DNA of 64,000 nt from NCBI RefSeq assembly GCF_018986915.1, contig NZ_CP076723.1:708501-772500 (forward strand), written 5' to 3'. Position 1 is the first letter of the stretch. Every line of letters starts with the position of its first letter. Made by a program: the position numbers and the translations under genes. Positions 62,939 to 64,000 of this stretch are shown here, one piece after another. This DNA comes from Geomonas oryzisoli (lineage in GTDB: Bacteria > Desulfobacterota > Desulfuromonadia > Geobacterales > Geobacteraceae). The notes under the pieces were generated by a model. That model saw only the letters and a list, made by a program, of their open reading frames with translations. It had not been told where the DNA came from and searched no databases.

Positions 62939-64000
62939 ATGGCCTTGGAAATGGTGAGAGACTGCAGGCCGCTGTACGAGCGGGTTGGGAGCGAGATCGT
63001 CTCGCTCATCGATGGCGGCACCTTCCGGGTTGGGGAGCGACTCCCCTCGATCCGGCAGCTGAGCTCAAAGCTCAACGTCAGCATCAACACGGTGATGCAG
63101 GCCTACGCGGTGCTCGAAGACCGCCGTGTCATCCAGGCGCGGCCGCAGTCGGGCTACTACGTCTGTCCCAAGGTCCCCGAAATCACGGCGCAGCCGCTGG
63201 CCAGGAACCCGCGCCTGCAGCCCACCGCGGTCACCTTCAGCGATCTCTGCGAACTGGTGATCCGCAACCTCATGAAGCCGGAACTCCTCCCCCTGGCGAG
63301 TGCCGTCCCCAACCCGCAGCACTTCCCCGTGGACAAGCTGAACCGGATGACGGCGGCGGAAATGAGGCGCTTCGGCGCCCAGAGCATCTCCTACATGATG
63401 CCGCCGGGGAGCGAGCGGCTGCGCACCCAGATCGCCAAGCGTTCCCTGCTCTACGGCGTGAGCGTCCGTCCCGACCAGGTGCTGGTGACTTCGGGGTGCG
63501 TCGAGGCGGTCCAACTAGCCCTGCGCGCCACCTGCAAGGCCGGCGACACCATCGCGGTCGAATCTCCCTTCTATTTCAATTTCCTGCAACTGATCGCCGA
63601 GATGGGGCTGAAGGCCCTGGAGATCCCGTCCACTCCCAAAGAGGGGATCAGCATCGAGGCCCTGAGCTACGCCATAGAGAACAACAAGATCAGCGCCTGC
63701 CTGGTGATTCCGAACTTCAGCAATCCGCTGGGGACGCTGATGCCCGACGAGCGCAAGCGTGAACTGGTCCAACTCCTGGCGCAGCACGAGATTCCGCTCA
63801 TCGAGGACGATATCTACGGCGATCTCACCTTCGCTCAGCAGCGCCCCATCGCCGCGAAATCGTTCGACCGCAAGGGGCTGGTGATCTACTGTTCGTCCTT
63901 TTCCAAAACGCTCGCTCCCGGCTACCGGGTCGGTTGGGCCATCGGCGGGAAGTTCCAGGCCGAGATGGAACGGCTCAAGATGATGAACAACCTGGCCACC
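62939..64000 (+). CDS. MocR-type GntR regulator with aminotransferase domain, 3'-truncated by window edge
   Basis: The frame opens at ATG 62939 behind ggtggaggtggt and is still open at base 64000 (354 codons seen of an expected ~460-480). N-terminal GntR winged helix (PLYERVGSEIVSLIDGGTFRVGERLPSIRQLSSKLNVSINTVMQAYAVLEDRRVIQARPQSGYYV), then a fold-type I PLP aminotransferase-like domain with VLVTSGCVEAVQLAL, PNFSNPLGTLMP, EDDIYGDL and the PLP lysine in SSFSKTLAPGYRVGW. MocR proteins use PLP as cofactor-sensor and control vitamin B6, amino-acid or taurine/GABA genes. Target unknown; divergent from the glycosyltransferase. Confidence 0.92.
   Translation, partial: MALEMVRDCRPLYERVGSEIVSLIDGGTFRVGERLPSIRQLSSKLNVSINTVMQAYAVLEDRRVIQARPQSGYYVCPKVPEITAQPLARNPRLQPTAVTFSDLCELVIRNLMKPELLPLASAVPNPQHFPVDKLNRMTAAEMRRFGAQSISYMMPPGSERLRTQIAKRSLLYGVSVRPDQVLVTSGCVEAVQLALRATCKAGDTIAVESPFYFNFLQLIAEMGLKALEIPSTPKEGISIEALSYAIENNKISACLVIPNFSNPLGTLMPDERKRELVQLLAQHEIPLIEDDIYGDLTFAQQRPIAAKSFDRKGLVIYCSSFSKTLAPGYRVGWAIGGKFQAEMERLKMMNNLAT

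Noticed and set aside
62803..63762. Alternative frame across the start of the MocR-type gene
   Set aside because: The other frame gives an unbroken GntR-aminotransferase protein with all motifs; this one is low-complexity Arg/Gly/Pro sequence.

Overview
This 64 kb window looks like chromosome from a GC-rich Geobacter/Geomonas-type deltaproteobacterium (Desulfuromonadota). That is an inference from a guaB-guaA pair, a PEP-CTERM protein, many exported repeat proteins, a TonB/ECF uptake cluster and several families of dispersed palindromic repeats. Its ends are cut: the first gene (guaB) lacks its N-terminus and the last (a MocR-type regulator) lacks its C-terminus. I saw no rRNA, CRISPR array, transposase or integrase gene.

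Layout. 1-4.1 kb is housekeeping: guaB (partial), guaA, a phosphoglycolate phosphatase and a lone flgM behind a sigma-28-like promoter. At 4.17 kb sits tRNA-Gly(CCC). Copies of its 3' end together with its hairpin terminator recur at 6.3 kb and 15.7 kb, so 4.2-15.8 kb looks like nested insertions at a tRNA attachment site. The first segment carries a Fic protein behind four CATATG-type sites on an exact 24-bp period. The second carries a peptidoglycan-hydrolase/exported-partner pair, an Hsp70-like ATPase, a PEP-CTERM protein, cell-envelope genes (M23, SanA-like, DUF4349) and a two-component system.

15.8-25.4 kb is a conflict and defence region of lower, patchy GC. It holds a muramidase with an overlapping exported partner, a zeta-like kinase with a small partner, DUF2442 plus broken copies of its 3' end, a DksA/TraR-type zinc finger, a type II restriction-modification set (HTH-fused REase, C5 methyltransferase, Vsr) and decayed gene remnants. 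26.7-29.2 kb contains an iron-sulfur protein, a MarR regulator and an acetate-transporter homologue whose upstream regions share one palindromic operator. Five tandem 151-bp palindromic units follow.

30-45 kb is mixed chromosomal content: an MFS transporter, an OmpA lipoprotein, an acyl-CoA hydrolase, small exported proteins, a 1216-residue repeat protein, a chemotaxis receptor, a split permease with a PadR regulator, and a LuxR regulator. 45.4-50.9 kb is one giant secreted subtilase with eight C-terminal repeats.

The most interesting unit is 51.6-61.5 kb. A structured leader resembling a Moco/Tuco riboswitch and ending in a terminator precedes a co-oriented series: a TiaS-type DDTD protein, a Cys-rich small protein, an ECF transporter (double ATPase, T and probable S subunits), TonB, a TonB-dependent receptor and two Fn3 lipoproteins. 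Together these could form a complete outer-membrane-to-cytoplasm import route under cofactor control. A family 2 glycosyltransferase and the divergent MocR regulator close the window.
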